Of a stretch of DNA of 64,000 bases, positions 62,943 to 64,000 are shown in pieces. The stretch is from positions 32,818,449 through 32,882,448 of the forward strand of contig OY292276.1 of assembly GCA_958496175.1 (NCBI GenBank). Reading direction: 5' to 3'. The stretch comes from Sisyra terminalis. Taxonomy: Eukaryota; Arthropoda; Insecta; Neuroptera; Sisyridae. Made by a program: the position numbers and the translations under genes. The notes under the pieces were generated by a model, which was given only the letters and a program-made list of their open reading frames with translations, had not been told where the DNA came from and did no database searches. The stretch's first letter is position 1, and each line of letters starts with the position of its first letter.

Positions 62943-64000
62943 CATTTTTTTAACGTTGTTTATTTAATATTAATTACGTAATAATATTTATTAATAGACA
63001 TTTCTGGCCAACTAGCTAAAAACTAACTACAATTTTAACACGTAAAAAGAATGCAATCAACATTCAGTTGAATGTAAGTAAATACTTCTGTAAATACAGA
63101 ATAAATAATTTATTCATTACTTATTTATTCCGTATTAATTATAAATAATTATTAGCTATCTTGCCGTTGCATTTATTTAATGTATGTATTTTTTATAACT
63201 TTGAATTGTTCCAGTCGTCAATATTAAGAACCTAATTTACTTTTTTACAAATGTTGGAATTGTCAATATAATTATTGAATTATAAAATTCGCAACCATTA
63301 TATTAAGGTATTAATGACTTTATGTTTATCATATAATTTATCATATATATATAAACTGTATTTAGTTTGATTAAAATTATTTTTTTTATACTTATATGAC
63401 GCAAAATAATAAAAAATGCCTTATAATTCAAAATTCGTTTTTTTTTTTTGTGTGCTTTTATCCTTTGGTAATAACTAAATTTCAAAATCAATGTAGATTA
63501 GACATATCAGCATTGCTTATCTATACGGACTCAAGTTTCTTAGAATGTTTAAGAGGCTACTAAAACTGTACTTATACTACAGAATAAATGTGTAGTTCGT
63601 GAAGTGCTCAATGAGAGTATCTTGCGTTGTATATTTTCTCCTTATGTCGGAGAACAAAGAAAAACATTGTGGAAGAGCGATTGATATTTTTATTGACATA
63701 AAACAAGAGCATTTTAGTGGGAAAATATTTAAACAGTTTACTTTTTTGTTTGAAAAAACCTTTCAAAATAATGCTTTTATGAACTTCTAACTCACAATGG
63801 ATAGCCAACTCTCTTGGTCATGCGCCAAATTTTATCCATTTTTTACTGTTAATGAACATTAATGTATACACTAACTAGTTAATACATGATATTCAGTAAC
63901 TTCTTCATATCGCTTTTATTTTTCATTTCACTTAATAGTTGATTCTTGTTATTTTAAGAAAACTATTTAGTTTAGATTTTAATTCGCAAAACTTTTGATT

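Larger units (their letters stand above)
56782..64000. other. Region downstream of Crag, no gene seen
   Basis: AATAAA at 56834-56839 and 56879-56884 are candidate Crag polyadenylation signals. Beyond that, ORFs are short and without domains. It holds SINE copies, a nested hAT MITE, repeat T copy 2 and scattered short repeats. The word ACATTAATGTATACA.TAACTAG near 63858 is also found near 8692. Confidence 0.6.

Noticed and set aside
63599..63808. Overlapping ORFs on both strands near the right end
   Set aside because: No recognisable domain or splice sites; probably chance or old element.
1..64000. Bacterial-type systems (operons, CRISPR arrays, prophage)
   Set aside because: Spliced eukaryotic genes throughout; no regularly spaced repeat array or operon seen.

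Overview
This window is AT-rich nuclear DNA of an insect. Two of its genes are recognisable orthologues of Drosophila genes: the histone methyltransferase ash1 and the Rab GEF Crag (DENND4). They are split by many GT-AG introns, several of only 50-70 nt. The DNA between them is full of mobile-element debris: Tigger/pogo-like elements, palindromic MITEs, tRNA-derived SINEs, a jockey-type LINE fragment, a solo LTR, and repeats carrying hammerhead-ribozyme-like cores of the Penelope type. The insect order cannot be told from the sequence alone.

Layout. 1-1274: repeat-poor A+T DNA, no gene. 1275-4602 (minus): a three-exon, 316-codon coiled-coil protein, possibly Spindly-like. 4603-8347: no host gene; a 1.16 kb Tigger-like element with a remnant of transposase C-terminus. 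8348-16340 (minus): a nine-exon gene for a 308-aa protein with an N-terminal Myb/SANT-like region and a C-terminal two-CxxC zinc ribbon. 16964-17929 (plus): a single-exon conserved hypothetical gene (321 aa), head-to-head with the previous gene. 21317-36340 (plus): ash1, 14 coding exons, 2364 aa, with AT-hooks, AWS, SET, post-SET, bromodomain, PHD and BAH. 36341-42251: intergenic, with two TIR elements. 42252-56781 (plus): Crag/DENND4, 20 coding exons, 1616 aa, with MABP, u/c/dDENN, PPR-like region and a C-terminal domain with CxxC pairs. 56782-64000: no gene seen; SINEs, a hAT MITE nested in a SINE, and scattered repeats.

All exon joins were worked out by hand from splice signals and reading phase. 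In all four spliced genes the summed exon lengths are divisible by three and every junction keeps phase. Ash1 acts on chromatin (H3K36 methylation, Trithorax group) and Crag acts in membrane traffic. They have no known shared pathway, so their proximity is positional only. The most interesting items are two very short introns in ash1 and Crag that are multiples of three and free of stops, the hammerhead-like cores inside inverted repeats, an inverted repeat pair that brackets the first ash1 exons, and the unnamed Myb/zinc-ribbon gene.
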